Positions 1-8,786 of a stretch of 64,000 bases of DNA are shown here, piece by piece. The position numbers were made by a program, and so were the translations under genes. Position 1 is the first letter of the stretch, and each line of letters opens with the position of its first letter. Origin of the DNA: Mesorhizobium sp. (GTDB lineage Bacteria; Pseudomonadota; Alphaproteobacteria; Rhizobiales; Rhizobiaceae); NCBI RefSeq assembly GCF_004963255.1, contig NZ_SUGA01000026.1, forward strand, positions 1 through 64,000. Reading direction: 5' to 3'. Below the pieces are notes generated by a model. The model had not been told where the DNA came from, searched no databases, and saw only the letters and a program-made list of their open reading frames with translations.

Positions 1-53
1 CCGTCTCGGCTTCGCCGAGCCACCTCTCCCCCATTTCATGGGGGCGAGGAACC
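1..53. repeat. Partial palindromic intergenic repeat, family A
   Basis: This stretch matches one arm of the larger palindrome at 57007-57211: both run CCGTCTCGGC, then a short hairpin, a CCACCT segment, and a run of C answered by a run of G. Only one arm is visible because the window starts here. It lies just beyond the stop codon of the neighbouring minus-strand gene. It is probably a dispersed rhizobial intergenic palindrome. Confidence 0.6.
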
Positions 54-67
54 CAGACTTGCGACAC

Positions 68-1324
68 TCAATTGAACCACAGCGCAAACGTCAAAAACCC
101 GGCGCCGCCGAACTCGCGCTGGATCTGGTCGAAATCGTCGCTGGTAAGGATCTTGCCGCTCTCGAGATAGGGCGCGATGCCGGGGCCGGTGATCGACAGA
201 ACGAGGTCGAAGGGTTTCGGCTCGTCGAAGAAGCGCTTCATGTTGATGCCCTTGCCGGCGATGCGGAAATGCGGCAGCAGCACGCGGCCTTCGAGAAGGT
301 CCTCCGCCATCGTCAGCGTGGCGAGCCAAGCGGTTACCTGCTCCTGGCCGACGTCGAGGCCGGTGAGGGGATTGGCGCCTTTCTGCTGCGGCCCGGGCAG
401 CCATTCGCGGTTGTTGTCGGTCTCGGCCAGGATCGCTTTCCAGTCCTCGCGCGACAGCCGGATCATCTCCAGCAGGTGGCGTCGCGCGGCCTGCCGGCGT
501 TCCGGCTCGACCACCGGCCAGTTGACGAGATGCACCAGCGAGATGAAGTCGGCGAAACGCCATTCCGAGGCGAACATGTTGCCGCTCATGCCGACGTCCA
601 GCGGCACCAGCGCGTCCTGCAGCGGCAGTTTGGCGCGCGGGAACAGCATGTGGAAAGAGCCGTCGAACATGGCCTTGAAATCATGCGCCAGCCAGAAATC
701 GGCCTGCGCCATCAGGAACTCCGCATAGCCTTGCAGCCAGAAACCGTCGGCGCGGTCGAAGCGGAAGGTGAGCGAGGGCGCGGCAGCGCTCATGTCGACG
801 CTGCCGCGTGAGAGCGCTGCCATGATCGCGGCGAAGCTTTCCTCCGGCGCGATGGCGCCGTCCTCGTTGAGATCGATGCCAGCGCGGGTGAGGTCGACGA
901 CCATGCCGATGTCGGCGTTGGCCGGGACGGAACCCAGCGTTGCGGCGGATTTTTCCAGCCGGTCGCGGAACGAGACCAGGATGGCGCGGAATTCCTCATA
1001 GGTCAGAGGCTGCGGGTTGGGATTGTCCGGCACGGGCAACTGCATCAGCGGCAGCATGAAGGATTTCGGGCTATCGAAGCCGTAGCGATGCAGACCGCCG
1101 GCGAGGAGCTCGAGCGCAGTGAAGAACTCGCCGGCGCCGGCCGCATAGCCCGATGCCGGGTCCTTCGCCGCTGAGGCCTCCAATGTCGATAGCGCTGTGT
1201 TCCGCTCGGCCACGCTCTTCGCCTCGAACAAGGACTTGGCTGCGTCCGGCATCTCCGCCCAGGCGAAGGACGCCGGCAGGAATGCTAACAAGGCTGCTGC
1301 AAGGACCGTTCTACGCATCGTCAT
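68..1324 (-). CDS. Secreted protein of unknown function with an EF-hand-like loop
   Basis: This 418-residue protein begins with a clear signal peptide: MRR, a hydrophobic stretch, and a likely cut after SFAWA near residue 23. Residues 151-162 (DLNEDGAIAPEE) look like an EF-hand calcium loop. The rest is rich in Trp, Phe and acidic residues and gives no family that I recognise. The start has a second in-frame ATG two codons later. It is monocistronic and divergent from the CapA-like gene. A periplasmic location is inferred; the function is unknown. Confidence 0.75.
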   Translation of the reverse strand: MTMRRTVLAAALLAFLPASFAWAEMPDAAKSLFEAKSVAERNTALSTLEASAAKDPASGYAAGAGEFFTALELLAGGLHRYGFDSPKSFMLPLMQLPVPDNPNPQPLTYEEFRAILVSFRDRLEKSAATLGSVPANADIGMVVDLTRAGIDLNEDGAIAPEESFAAIMAALSRGSVDMSAAAPSLTFRFDRADGFWLQGYAEFLMAQADFWLAHDFKAMFDGSFHMLFPRAKLPLQDALVPLDVGMSGNMFASEWRFADFISLVHLVNWPVVEPERRQAARRHLLEMIRLSREDWKAILAETDNNREWLPGPQQKGANPLTGLDVGQEQVTAWLATLTMAEDLLEGRVLLPHFRIAGKGINMKRFFDEPKPFDLVLSITGPGIAPYLESGKILTSDDFDQIQREFGGAGFLTFALWFN

Positions 1325-1472
1325 CGCCCTCCACTGCGTCGTGTCGCAAGCATATACGCATTTGGCTCGTGGCGTCGCCTAGCCCACGCCGATTGGGGGG
1401 CAGCTTTCGATACGGCGGTCGGCTTCAATCGGCTGGGCAGACAGTCTAGAGAAAGCAAAACTGGACCTGGCC

Positions 1473-2516
1473 GTGTCGAATTATCCGCTTTCCTACAAAC
1501 TGTCCTGGCTGCCGCGCCTGCTGCGGCCGTCGCTTGGCGGCGACAGCAATGGTTTTGCTGCGTCCAAGGCGAGGTTGAGCGATCCGCCGCCGATGCGGAC
1601 GGTGCGGCTGGCCTTCGTCGGCGACATTTCGGCCGTTGCCAATCGCGATGCGCCGGAATGCGATCCGGCGATTGCCGGGCTGCTTTCGTCTGCAAACCTC
1701 GTGGTCGGCAATTGCGAAAGCCCGATCATCGAACGGTCACGCGCGGCGATGGGCACATGGCTCGGCACGCATCATGCGATGAGCGAGCGCTTTCTCGCTG
1801 ACGCCCTTGCTGCTGTCGGCATCGCGCGCGACAGGCTGGTGCTGTCGCTGGCCAACAACCACGTGCTCGATCAGGGGATTGGCGGTTTCGAGGAAACGCT
1901 CGCGGCGCTCGACCGGCTCGGGATCCGAACCGTCGGAACGGTTGCGGGCGGACCTGTCCAGCGTCATGCCGCCGGATCGCTGACGATCGGCTTCGCGGCC
2001 TTTACGCTCTGGCGCAACACCGGCGCCGCGCCGTTTGAGGAACGTGTCTTGATGCAGGCCGCCGAATGGCCCCGCAACGCAATGTCCGGTATCGACCTTG
2101 CCTGCGCGGTGCCGCACTGGGACTGGGAGTTCCGGCATTTTCCGCGCAAGGCGACGCGGGCGCTGGCGAGGCTGCTGGCGGATAAGGGCGCCGGGCTGAT
2201 CGTCGGCCATCATGCCCATGTCGTGCAGCCCGTCGAGCGCATCGGCGGCAGTGTCACCGCTTATGGGCTCGGCGATTTCCTCGGCACTGCCTTGACCAGG
2301 CTGCCATGGCCGGCACGCATCGGCTCGATATTCGTGGTCGACGTCAGCGCCGATCCGGCCACGCACGGTAGGATCGCCGCCTACCGGCAGCATTTCTTCA
2401 TGCGACTGCGAGCAGGCAACCACGAGCGGCTGGTGCCGGTGGAGGCTCTGGACGGCGCGCTCAAGCGGCGGGTTGCGGCGCGGCTGGAGGCGGTTTTCCC
2501 GATTTCGGGGGACTAG
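1473..2516 (+). CDS. CapA-family (poly-gamma-glutamate capsule type) phosphoesterase-like protein
   Basis: This 347-residue protein has the CapA/PGA-cap fold, related to calcineurin-like metallophosphatases. Visible metal-site motifs are FVGD (48-51), GNCESP (79-84), SLANNH (125-130) and GHHAH (245-249), in the usual order. CapA proteins serve gamma-linked polyglutamate or other surface-polymer export, but many rhizobial members have no known substrate and no capBC genes lie nearby. The start is a GTG, with no signal peptide. The neighbour downstream is a membrane protein, with no sign of a shared pathway. Confidence 0.85.
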   Translation: MSNYPLSYKLSWLPRLLRPSLGGDSNGFAASKARLSDPPPMRTVRLAFVGDISAVANRDAPECDPAIAGLLSSANLVVGNCESPIIERSRAAMGTWLGTHHAMSERFLADALAAVGIARDRLVLSLANNHVLDQGIGGFEETLAALDRLGIRTVGTVAGGPVQRHAAGSLTIGFAAFTLWRNTGAAPFEERVLMQAAEWPRNAMSGIDLACAVPHWDWEFRHFPRKATRALARLLADKGAGLIVGHHAHVVQPVERIGGSVTAYGLGDFLGTALTRLPWPARIGSIFVVDVSADPATHGRIAAYRQHFFMRLRAGNHERLVPVEALDGALKRRVAARLEAVFPISGD

Positions 2517-2590
2517 CTCCACCCGCCGCAAGCGCAGGCGACTTTCGCGCGAAAGCCGCTATCATAGGCCGATCTCAGCGACGGCCGGGG

Positions 2591-3568
2591 GTGGCCATGG
2601 AAGCAGCGGATTTCATGCCGAGCGAGGCGGTTATCGCGGGCATCAGGCGCGGCATCGAGGCGTATGAGGCGAAACGGGCATCGGCCCAGAGACAGGTACG
2701 CTGGCGCGTGCCGGTGTTCGTCGGCCTGGTCGTCGTCTTCGTCGCGCTGATAGCCTGGCTGTTCAACGCTGTCGCCGATCCTCACGAACAATGGCTCTCG
2801 ACGCCGCATGTCTTTCTCTATCTCGGCGGCATGGTCGCGGCGGTGGTGCTCTATTTCCAGGCGCTGCGGCCAGCGACCCGGCTGCAGCAGTCGTTCCGCG
2901 ACACGCTGCTGCCGATGATCTTCGGCTTCGTGCGCGACGTGCGCTATCAGCACGGCGTGCGGCCGAACTCCTTCGACAGGATGCCGCGCGAAACCGTCGG
3001 CGCCTTCAACCGGCAGAGCTTCGACGACGTCATTTCCGGACGCTATGAGGATTTTCCCTTCGAGCTTTACGAGGCAAAGCTCTGGGAAGGATCCGGCAAA
3101 AGCGAGACGACCGCCTTCAAAGGCGTCATCGTCGCCTTCGAAACCATCGAGCCGTTCCCGGGAACGCTGGTCGCGGCGCGCAAGGCCGGCAAGGTGGCGC
3201 ATTTCTTCCGCGGCATGTTCGCCTCCAAGATGCAGGAGCTGTCATCCGGCGTCGAAGACCTCGATGCGAGCTATGAATTCCGCACCGACAATGTCGAGGC
3301 GGCGCGGCCTCTGGTCACCGGCCGGATGGCGCAGGCGCTGACCTGGCTGCGCGAGACATGGCCCTACGACCAGGCGCGGGTGGCGCTCAGCGGCAGCGAC
3401 GGCTTTCTGCTGATGCCGCGCTCGAAGAACTTCTTCGAGTTGCCGGATATTGCGCAGCCGATCGACTACAACGCGCATGTCGCGCCGATGATCACCGATC
3501 TCGGGGCCATGCTGGCGACGGCGGCGCTGGTGCGCAAGATCGGCGCGAAGGACGAGTCGGTTGGCTAG
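2591..3568 (+). CDS. DUF3137 domain membrane protein
   Basis: This 325-residue protein carries two transmembrane helices near the N-terminus (about residues 38-62 and 75-95), followed by a long soluble domain of the DUF3137 type. The annotated start is GTG; an ATG two codons later (2597) is equally plausible. DUF3137 proteins are common in alphaproteobacteria and uncharacterised. It starts 75 bases after the CapA-like gene on the same strand, so co-transcription is possible. The last gene base lies two bases from the stop of the convergent DUF2314 gene. Confidence 0.75.
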   Translation: MAMEAADFMPSEAVIAGIRRGIEAYEAKRASAQRQVRWRVPVFVGLVVVFVALIAWLFNAVADPHEQWLSTPHVFLYLGGMVAAVVLYFQALRPATRLQQSFRDTLLPMIFGFVRDVRYQHGVRPNSFDRMPRETVGAFNRQSFDDVISGRYEDFPFELYEAKLWEGSGKSETTAFKGVIVAFETIEPFPGTLVAARKAGKVAHFFRGMFASKMQELSSGVEDLDASYEFRTDNVEAARPLVTGRMAQALTWLRETWPYDQARVALSGSDGFLLMPRSKNFFELPDIAQPIDYNAHVAPMITDLGAMLATAALVRKIGAKDESVG

Positions 3569-3570
3569 GC

Positions 3571-4065
3571 TCAGCAGTCGAAGCCGTACTTGGCGCGCAG
3601 GTCGTCGGCTTCCTCCTTCGACATCCTTTTGAACATCACGCAGACGGTGAAGCTACCGACCTGATGGCCGTTCCTGGTGTAGCCCCAGTCGGAGATATCG
3701 TCCCTGGTGAATTCGATGTTCTGGCCGAGCAAGACGTTATGCACCTCGGCGGGCTGGTTCGACAGGATTCCGACAAATCCGGCCTCGGTGCGGCGGAAGG
3801 GCACGACCCAGAAATGCTCGGTGATATTGCCGTCCTTTACCTTCACCTTCAGCTTGAAGCGCGACGTGCCGGCCGGAGGGCTGTCGGCGAGCGCGAGGAA
3901 CTCGTCGAGGCCGGAAAGCGCCTGCTTTGTCGCGGCTGCCATTTCCGGATCGCCGGGAGCGAATATGGTCACGTGGTCATCGTTCGGATCGGTTGCCTGA
4001 GCGCCGGCCGTCGCCGACCCCAACATAGAGAAAAGACACAGTGCGGCGCGAACAGCCAAGGTCAT
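3571..4065 (-). CDS. Secreted DUF2314 (YegJ-like) protein
   Basis: I place the start at the ATG at 4065, giving 164 residues that begin with a signal peptide ending near TAGAQA. The open frame continues further upstream but that part looks non-coding. The body has the DUF2314 pattern: a FWV segment, GILSNQPAEVHNV, then a DDISDWGY and GHQVGSFT segment. The family's function is unknown. The C-terminus ends in FDC with a free cysteine. It is single and convergent with the DUF3137 gene. Confidence 0.75.
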   Translation of the reverse strand: MTLAVRAALCLFSMLGSATAGAQATDPNDDHVTIFAPGDPEMAAATKQALSGLDEFLALADSPPAGTSRFKLKVKVKDGNITEHFWVVPFRRTEAGFVGILSNQPAEVHNVLLGQNIEFTRDDISDWGYTRNGHQVGSFTVCVMFKRMSKEEADDLRAKYGFDC

Positions 4066-4261
4066 CGAAGGGCCCCCAACTTCCGAAAGGCCTCTATCTT
4101 TCCGCATCGCGGGGACGTGATCAACCGGGTGGTTTGCAAAGTGGCCCACGTCAACCGTCATCGAAATGATAAGCGCTACGTCGGAACCAGCGTCTGCTAT
4201 TCATCACGCGCATCGGCGACCAGGAGAATGCAGTTCTGGGAGATTCTCAAGGTCAAGCTGT

Positions 4262-4303
4262 AGGGCGTGCCGATATTCAGGTGAGGCGGCCTGACCTCAA
4301 TTG
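4262..4303. repeat. Short copy of palindromic repeat family C
   Basis: The sequence GCCGATATTCAGGTGAGG followed by CGGCCTGACCT repeats the two ends of the 143-base element at 38796-38938, but the roughly 90-base centre is missing. It sits between the stop of a minus-strand gene and another minus-strand gene. It looks like an internally deleted or minimal copy of a dispersed palindrome. Confidence 0.65.
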
Positions 4304-4310
4304 GATGGGC

Positions 4311-4826
4311 TTACAGCCCTGTCAGATCGGCCAGCCAGCTTGCCGAGCGCTTCGCTGCGTCCACGGTCGCGCCGGCGGCGCGGCTGAGATCGGTCTTGAC
4401 CACGGCATAGCCGGCCTTGGTGCGGTAAAGCACGGCGCGGCCGCCATCGACCGACCCATCGAAGGCGACGGGCTTCGCGGCTTCCGTTTCGCTGGCCGTC
4501 ACGGTTCCGCCCACTGGAACGCTTGGGCGATGGTCGAGCTCGGGCGGCAGCGGGGCGATGGTTTCGACCACGCGGTTCCTGGGCTTCAGATCCGGCCTGG
4601 AGGCTTTCGCGGCAAGCTCCGAGGAAGAGGCCGAGCCCTTGACGCGGCAGATGCCCGAAACCAACGGATAGTTGAAATTCTTCTGATGCAGCATCTGGCT
4701 CTTCATCGCCGCCTCGCAGTCGGCAATCGTCGCCCACTTGGCCGGCGTCTCGCCGATATATTCGCAGAGCTTCGCGTCGCAGTCGCAGCCGACGATGGTC
4801 ATGGCGACAAGGGCGGTCTTGATCAC
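4311..4826 (-). CDS. Small secreted protein of unknown function
   Basis: This encodes about 171 residues from the GTG at 4826, chosen because AAGGGAC sits just upstream as a ribosome site and the product then starts with a hydrophobic segment. A longer GTG start at 4856 is possible. After the hydrophobic N-terminus come four close cysteines (GCDCDAKLC), then a conserved-looking WATIADCEAAM segment, and a low-complexity C-terminal half. No family is recognised. The cysteines may form disulfides in the periplasm or include a lipid attachment site. Confidence 0.55.
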   Translation of the reverse strand: MIKTALVAMTIVGCDCDAKLCEYIGETPAKWATIADCEAAMKSQMLHQKNFNYPLVSGICRVKGSASSSELAAKASRPDLKPRNRVVETIAPLPPELDHRPSVPVGGTVTASETEAAKPVAFDGSVDGGRAVLYRTKAGYAVVKTDLSRAAGATVDAAKRSASWLADLTGL

Positions 4827-4856
4827 GGTCTTGTCCCTTCGAAATTGCCCCTTCAC

Positions 4857-5649
4857 CCCACTCGCATCAATCCATGCCGAACAAGGCGGGATTTGGCCAC
4901 GATTGTGAAATGTGGATGACGGGACGTTTCCGAAGGTTGCTCAGGCGGCGACTGTGACCGAAATGCCTCAGGCATGCTTGGCTACCCAAAAAGACAGTCG
5001 GCGCTGGGATTGCTCCCAGCGCCTCCCTGTCAGATCAGGAACCGGTCAAGGCAGCAACTTCCGTGAAGTCGTCGCGCCAGGCCAGCCTTGATTTTGACGG
5101 TCCTTCCAGTCGCCACCCGAGGGCAGCGCCCGTTCCAGACCACGCCGATCTCCACCCTTGCGGGCTTCGCCCAGCGTGCCATCGAAGGTTTTTCCCGGCC
5201 TTCATGGCAGCATCGGTCCGCCGTCGGCGTTGGCACGCTTTCCGCGGCACCCGTAGGTCTCGGCATCCGTCCCTCCAACAGGCGAACCTGCTCTCGTTCT
5301 GGGCCGTACGGGCCTCAGGAAATCCGCCTTGCGCTTTTGCCTTTCGGCTGGGGCGTTCAGTGGCCGCCTGAGATGGGTTGAATGTACGCCGGGTAAGCGG
5401 TTTGCGGAATGCCCGCCTGCCTGTGGATAGCGGGATTATCGGGGACCGACGGCAAAACCTCGGAATTCGGCGGCCGAACCCCTTAGACAGCCTGCCCCGC
5501 TTTTTTAGCGACCTTGGATGTTGGAGCCTTGTCGCGCCGCCCGGTCCGCGTTTGAATGTCGGCAAAAGAGTTTGGGTCGGCAAAAGACTTCGGGCGCCAG
5601 CGCGGATTCTGCCGCGCATTTCGCGCGATGTGCCTCGGGGGAGGTCGGT
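4857..5649. other. Intergenic stretch without a convincing gene
   Basis: Open frames here on both strands are short, overlap one another, and have no family motifs, so none is called. A perfect 10-base-pair hairpin lies at 5000-5023 (GGCGCTGGGA, 4-base loop). On the minus strand it is followed after 7 bases by five T, so it may be a terminator for a minus-strand transcript. Two near-identical TCGGCAAAAGA segments lie close to 5570-5590. Confidence 0.4.
5000..5023 (-). terminator. Strong GC hairpin, possible minus-strand terminator
   Basis: The arms GGCGCTGGGA and TCCCAGCGCC pair perfectly around a 4-base loop. The T run on the minus strand is 7 bases away rather than adjacent, so termination is uncertain. 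No protein gene on the minus strand lies directly upstream, which leaves open an untranslated RNA between about 5024 and 5600. Confidence 0.4.
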
Positions 5650-6588
5650 TTGAAGGTCGGGGTGGTTCTCAATCCGATTGCCGGAGGCGGCAGGCTCAAG
5701 CGGCACTGGGCGGAGGCGGCGGCATCGCTCAAGGCGAATTTCGGCGATTTCGACCTGCGCGAGACGCAAGCCGCCGGCGACGCCGAGCGGCTGGCGATCG
5801 ACCTCGCCGCCGGCGGATGCGGGCTGGTGATCGCGGCCGGCGGCGACGGCACCGCCAGCGAAGTGGCCGACGGGCTGCTGCAGGCGCAGGACGAGACCGG
5901 AAGGACGAGCGAACTCGGGCTTTTGCCATGCGGTACCGGCATCGATTTCGCGCGCGGGCTTGGCATGCCGCGCGGCATCGATGCCACGCTGAAACGGATC
6001 GCCGATACCAAGGCGCGGAAAGTCGACGCCGGGCGGGTTTGCTATATCGACGATCATGGCAAGCTGGCCAGCCGCCACTTCATCAACATCGCCAGCCTCG
6101 GCCTATCCGGCGCGACGGATCGCGCCGTCAATGCCGACAAGCGCAAGGGCAGGGTCTCGGCCAAGGCGCTGTTCTTCTGGCGCACGGTGCTGGAGTTCGT
6201 CCGCTACCGCTTCCAGGACGTCCGGATCACCATCGACGACGGCGAGCCGGTCGAGGCGCGCATGGCGCTGGTGGCAGTGGCCAACGGCAAATTCTTCGGC
6301 GGCGGCATGATGATCGCCCCGGACGCCGAGCTCGCCGACGGCCTGTTCGACATCGTCATCCTGCGCGCAGCCGGCAAGCTCGGCCTGATAAGAGACATCC
6401 GCCTGCTCTATGGCGGGCGGCACCGCAACCATCCGGCGATCACCATCCTGCGCGGCCGCAAGGTGCTGGTCGAGCCGTTGGGCGATGTCGAGAAGAATGG
6501 CGCGCTGGTCGACATAGACGGCGAGTCGCCGGGGCGGATTCCGGCGACGTTCGAGATCCTGCCCGGCGCGCTGAGGCTCAGAGGTTGA
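5650..6588 (+). CDS. Diacylglycerol kinase family lipid kinase (YegS/BmrU type)
   Basis: The start is a TTG at 5650, preceded at 5-6 bases by GGGAGG; the product then opens with the family's first strand, MKVGVVLNPIAGGG. It has 312 residues, the usual length. The glycine-rich nucleotide loop AAGGDGTASEV lies near residue 70 and the LPCGTGIDFARGLG motif near residue 95; both are diagnostic of the DAGK catalytic domain. Such enzymes phosphorylate a lipid alcohol at the inner membrane; the exact lipid is not readable. It is an isolated gene. Confidence 0.88.
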   Translation: MKVGVVLNPIAGGGRLKRHWAEAAASLKANFGDFDLRETQAAGDAERLAIDLAAGGCGLVIAAGGDGTASEVADGLLQAQDETGRTSELGLLPCGTGIDFARGLGMPRGIDATLKRIADTKARKVDAGRVCYIDDHGKLASRHFINIASLGLSGATDRAVNADKRKGRVSAKALFFWRTVLEFVRYRFQDVRITIDDGEPVEARMALVAVANGKFFGGGMMIAPDAELADGLFDIVILRAAGKLGLIRDIRLLYGGRHRNHPAITILRGRKVLVEPLGDVEKNGALVDIDGESPGRIPATFEILPGALRLRG

Positions 6589-6660
6589 GTCAACTGGCTG
6601 AGGGCTTGATTCAGCCGAAGTGGTCAGGTGATTGAAATAGCTGGCTAAATTCTTGCCGGA

Positions 6661-7578
6661 TTACAGTTCGAGCCTGGCCGGAAAGCCCGGCGCGCGAAGC
6701 TCCGTGCCGACCGCATCCTCAAGCAGCTTGACGATCTGCGTCGACCAGGCATCGCCGCCATAGGCGCGCTTGCCCTCCTCGAAGATCGCGTTGACGCGTG
6801 TCGCCAGATCGAGCGGCGCGCCGAAATCCCTGCCCATGGCGAGCGCGAAGCCGAGGTCCTTCAGCGCCAGGTCCATGGTGAAACCGATATCGTAGGAGCC
6901 GTTGAGCACGAGCTGGCTTTCGGTCTCGTGGACGAAGCTGTTGCCGGAAGAGGCGACGATCGCGTGATAGGCCTGGGCGAGGTCGAGACCGCCTTGCTTG
7001 GCCAGCATCAGCGCCTCGCCGGCGGCGACGAGATGGATGAAGGCTAGCATGTTGGTGATCACCTTGATGACCGCCGCCGAGCCGACTGGTCCCATCAGGA
7101 AGGATCTTGCGCACATCGCCTCGATCGCCGGGCGATGGCGTTCGTAGAGCGCGGCGTCGCCGCCGACGAGAGCGGTGATCTTGCCGGCCGCCGCCAGATG
7201 CACGCCGCCGGTCACAGGGCATTCGAGCGTCTCGATGCCCTTTGCCGAAGCAAGCGCGGCGAGCCGCAAAATCTCGTCGCGGCCATTGGTCGACATCTCG
7301 ATCCAGGCGCCGCCCGCGGGCAGGCCCTTGAGCAATCCGTCCGCGTCGGCGAGCACCGCTTCGCTGACCTCGGGGGAAGGCAGGCAGGTGATCGCGTTGC
7401 CGGCGCGGGCAGCGGCCTCGGCGGGGCTCGCCGCCGCCGTGGCGCCGAGCGCGACGAGGCGCTCGACAGCCGCCGGGTCGCGATCGAAGACCGTGACGGC
7501 GAAGCCTTTGCGCAGCAGGCTGGCGGCAAGATTGCCGCCGAGATGGCCAAGGCCGATGAAGGCGTAAGCGAGGGTCAC
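6661..7578 (-). CDS. 3-hydroxyisobutyrate dehydrogenase family NAD(P)-dependent oxidoreductase
   Basis: This 305-residue beta-hydroxyacid dehydrogenase has an N-terminal Rossmann motif, GLGHLGGNLA (9-18), and the catalytic-lysine segment KVITNML near residue 170 in the all-helical C-terminal domain. Family members oxidise 3-hydroxyacids such as 3-hydroxyisobutyrate or tartronate semialdehyde, or reduce the reverse. The GTG start overlaps the stop of the upstream enolase-superfamily gene by 4 bases (GTGA), so it is the third gene of an operon and likely acts on a product of the same pathway. Confidence 0.88.
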   Translation of the reverse strand: MTLAYAFIGLGHLGGNLAASLLRKGFAVTVFDRDPAAVERLVALGATAAASPAEAAARAGNAITCLPSPEVSEAVLADADGLLKGLPAGGAWIEMSTNGRDEILRLAALASAKGIETLECPVTGGVHLAAAGKITALVGGDAALYERHRPAIEAMCARSFLMGPVGSAAVIKVITNMLAFIHLVAAGEALMLAKQGGLDLAQAYHAIVASSGNSFVHETESQLVLNGSYDIGFTMDLALKDLGFALAMGRDFGAPLDLATRVNAIFEEGKRAYGGDAWSTQIVKLLEDAVGTELRAPGFPARLEL

Positions 7579-8786
7579 GGCATCAACGGCGTCTGCATCA
7601 TCTGCAGATGCAGGTCCTTGCCGTCATAGGGGTGCGCGTCGCAGACCGCCTCGTCGAGCTCGACGCCGAGGCCAGGCTCCTTCGACGGGATGACGTTGCC
7701 GTCCTGCCATTCGATCTTCTTCTTGAGCAGCGTGGCGTGGAAACCGTCCCACTGTTTCAGCGATTCCAGGATGAGGAAATTGGGCAGCGTCACCGCGAGC
7801 TGGATGTTCGCGGCGCCGACGATCGGGCCGCAATAGCAGTGCGGCGCCACCTGGATGTGGTAGGCCTCGGCCATGGCGGCGATCTTCTTGGTCTCGAGGA
7901 TGCCGCCGGAGCGGCCGAGATCCGGCTGCAGGATGGTCGCGGCACGGTTCTCGATGACGCGGGCGAACTCGAATTTCGTGGTCAGCCGCTCGCCGGTGGC
8001 GATCGGGATCGAGGTGCCGCGTGCGACCTGCGCCATCACCTCGGGCATATCCGGCGGCACCGGCTCCTCGAACCACAGCGGATCGTAGGGCTCGATGGCG
8101 CGGGCCAGGCGCAGCGCGCCGGAGGCGGTGAACTGGCCATGCGTGCCGAACAGGATGTCCGCCCTGGTGCCGACAGCTTCACGGATCGCCTTGATCATGC
8201 GCGCCGAGAGGTCGATGTCGATCAGGCGCGGCTGGTGGCCGTCATAGGCGGTGTAGGGCCCGGCCGGATCGAGCTTCACGGCGTTGAAGCCCTGCTCGAC
8301 ATATTCGAGCGCGCAGGCGGCGGCCATGTCGGGGTCGTTGTAGACATTCCGGCCGCGCGCATCTTCCGAGTGGACGCTGCCGGTGTGCGGATAGAGATAG
8401 GTATAGGCGCGCAGCGTCTCGTGCACCTGGCCGCCAAGCAGCTTGTAGACCGGCTTGCCGGCCTCCTTGCCGATGATGTCCCAGCAGGCCATCTCCAGCG
8501 CGGAAAAGCAGCCCATGCCGGAGACGTCCGGGCGCTGGGTGAAGCCGGAGGAATAGATGCGGCGGAACAGGTTTTCGATGTCGTGCGGGTCGCGCCCGAC
8601 GAGATAGCGCTCGGCCATGTCCTCGATCATCCTGGCGGTGACATGGGCCGAGAAGGTGGCGTTATAGGCTTCGCCATAGCCGACGACGCCGCCATCGGTA
8701 GTGAGCTTGACGAAGATGAAATACTTGCCGCCGATGCCGGGCGGCGGGTTGCCGACAACCCAGGTCTTCACGTCGGTGATTTTCAT
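7575..8786 (-). CDS. Mandelate racemase/muconate lactonizing enzyme family protein, likely sugar-acid dehydratase
   Basis: This 403-residue enolase-superfamily enzyme starts at the ATG at 8786; the open frame runs much further upstream but only as a shadow of the GMC gene. The N-terminal capping domain (about 1-130) is followed by a barrel with VKLDP, FGTHGQF, WFEEPVPPD and ATGERL segments, the expected Lys, Asp/His, Glu and Glu positions, and the late APHCYCGP His. This favours an acid-sugar dehydratase, but the substrate is not readable. Its start overlaps the upstream gene's stop by 4 bases (ATGA). Confidence 0.85.
   Translation of the reverse strand: MKITDVKTWVVGNPPPGIGGKYFIFVKLTTDGGVVGYGEAYNATFSAHVTARMIEDMAERYLVGRDPHDIENLFRRIYSSGFTQRPDVSGMGCFSALEMACWDIIGKEAGKPVYKLLGGQVHETLRAYTYLYPHTGSVHSEDARGRNVYNDPDMAAACALEYVEQGFNAVKLDPAGPYTAYDGHQPRLIDIDLSARMIKAIREAVGTRADILFGTHGQFTASGALRLARAIEPYDPLWFEEPVPPDMPEVMAQVARGTSIPIATGERLTTKFEFARVIENRAATILQPDLGRSGGILETKKIAAMAEAYHIQVAPHCYCGPIVGAANIQLAVTLPNFLILESLKQWDGFHATLLKKKIEWQDGNVIPSKEPGLGVELDEAVCDAHPYDGKDLHLQMMQTPLMP

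Noticed and set aside
5030..5278. An 82-residue minus-strand frame in the 4857-5649 gap
   Set aside because: No ribosome site, no recognisable fold, and equally long frames exist on the other strand at the same place.
5415..5440. TGTGGATAG resembling a DnaA box
   Set aside because: A single degenerate match in a region without dnaA, gyrase or other origin markers is not meaningful.
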